Positions 33,973 through 34,012 of a stretch of DNA of 34,012 bases are shown here, piece by piece. Each line of letters starts with the position of its first letter. Position 1 is the first letter of the stretch. The position numbers and the translations under genes are program-made. The notes under the pieces are model-generated. The model had not been told where the DNA came from. It did not search any database and saw only the letters and a list, made by a program, of their open reading frames with translations. The stretch is from positions 1 to 34,012 of the forward strand of contig NZ_JACMOO010000357.1 in the NCBI RefSeq assembly GCF_014377975.1. Reading direction: 5' to 3'. The DNA is from Ferruginibacter sp. (GTDB lineage Bacteria; Bacteroidota; Bacteroidia; Chitinophagales; Chitinophagaceae).

Positions 33973-34012
33973 ATGCTCCGGTTATCAAAAAAAAATAAAG
34001 AGGTTCCACCAA
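33973..34012 (+). CDS. Possible start of a gene leaving the window
   Basis: ATG at 33973 opens a frame to the window end (MLRLSKKNKEVPP). Thirteen codons are too few to name it. The AT-rich 137 bases between it and clpS would be a shared divergent promoter region. It may simply be chance. Confidence 0.25.
   Translation, partial: MLRLSKKNKEVPP

Noticed and set aside
1..34012. CRISPR arrays, tRNA or rRNA genes, insertion sequences
   Set aside because: No regularly spaced repeats, cloverleaf-like stretches or transposase genes were seen on reading both strands; a covariance-model search could still find a small RNA I missed.

Overview
This window looks like a chromosomal segment of a Bacteroidota bacterium, most likely of the Chitinophagaceae (inferred, not proven). 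The support is moderate-to-low GC, start codons without Shine-Dalgarno sequences, several exact matches to the Bacteroidota sigma-factor -7 box (TAnnTTTG) just before start codons, a LytS/LytTR regulator pair, eukaryote-like NrdAB, a DnaQ/GIY-YIG fusion, and gene families common in that phylum. I see no rRNA, tRNA, CRISPR array, prophage or intact transposon. Most of the window is ordinary housekeeping and accessory metabolism.

Layout. Positions 1-1339 are gene-poor and AT-rich. They hold the tail of an unrecognised gene ending at 226, a clear terminator, and fragments that look like decayed coding sequence. Positions 1340-5675 (+) carry rpiA, a zinc alcohol dehydrogenase, a Tat-exported serine hydrolase and a secreted DUF1080 protein. 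After a 548-bp gap with two tiny overlapping reading frames comes a YafK-like L,D-transpeptidase (+). Aspartokinase (-) and an orphan ABC ATPase (+) diverge from a spacer with two perfect dyads. Next are a secreted FKBP isomerase coupled to a DinB/YfiT-like protein, a long hairpin, and a NUDIX hydrolase (+). Positions 11769-20100 (-) are a long run read right to left: acyl-CoA dehydrogenase, ABC ATPase plus permease, YggS, TSUP permease, SDR, TonB-like protein and FolC. Positions 20309-28763 (+) hold a VapBC-type toxin-antitoxin pair, the exonuclease/GIY-YIG fusion, tex, nrdB and nrdA. Positions 28901-33835 (-) hold, in transcription order, clpS, aat, and then a sensor kinase / secreted esterase / LytTR regulator trio.

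Functional connections. clpS and aat are the adaptor and the amino-acyl transferase of the bacterial N-degron pathway. Here ClpS has Asp where E. coli has the degron-binding His66. NrdB and NrdA form one class Ia ribonucleotide reductase. The kinase and response regulator flank a periplasmic esterase with TPR-like repeats, and both regulators have the same -7 box at the same distance from ATG. A roughly 45-bp intergenic repeat occurs twice, after the NUDIX gene and between clpS and aat, with 39 of 45 positions identical.

I found no convincing large undescribed system. The best leads are the 45-bp repeat, the altered ClpS, the kinase-esterase-regulator locus, the dyads before the orphan ABC ATPase, and the NrdR-like dyad before nrdB.
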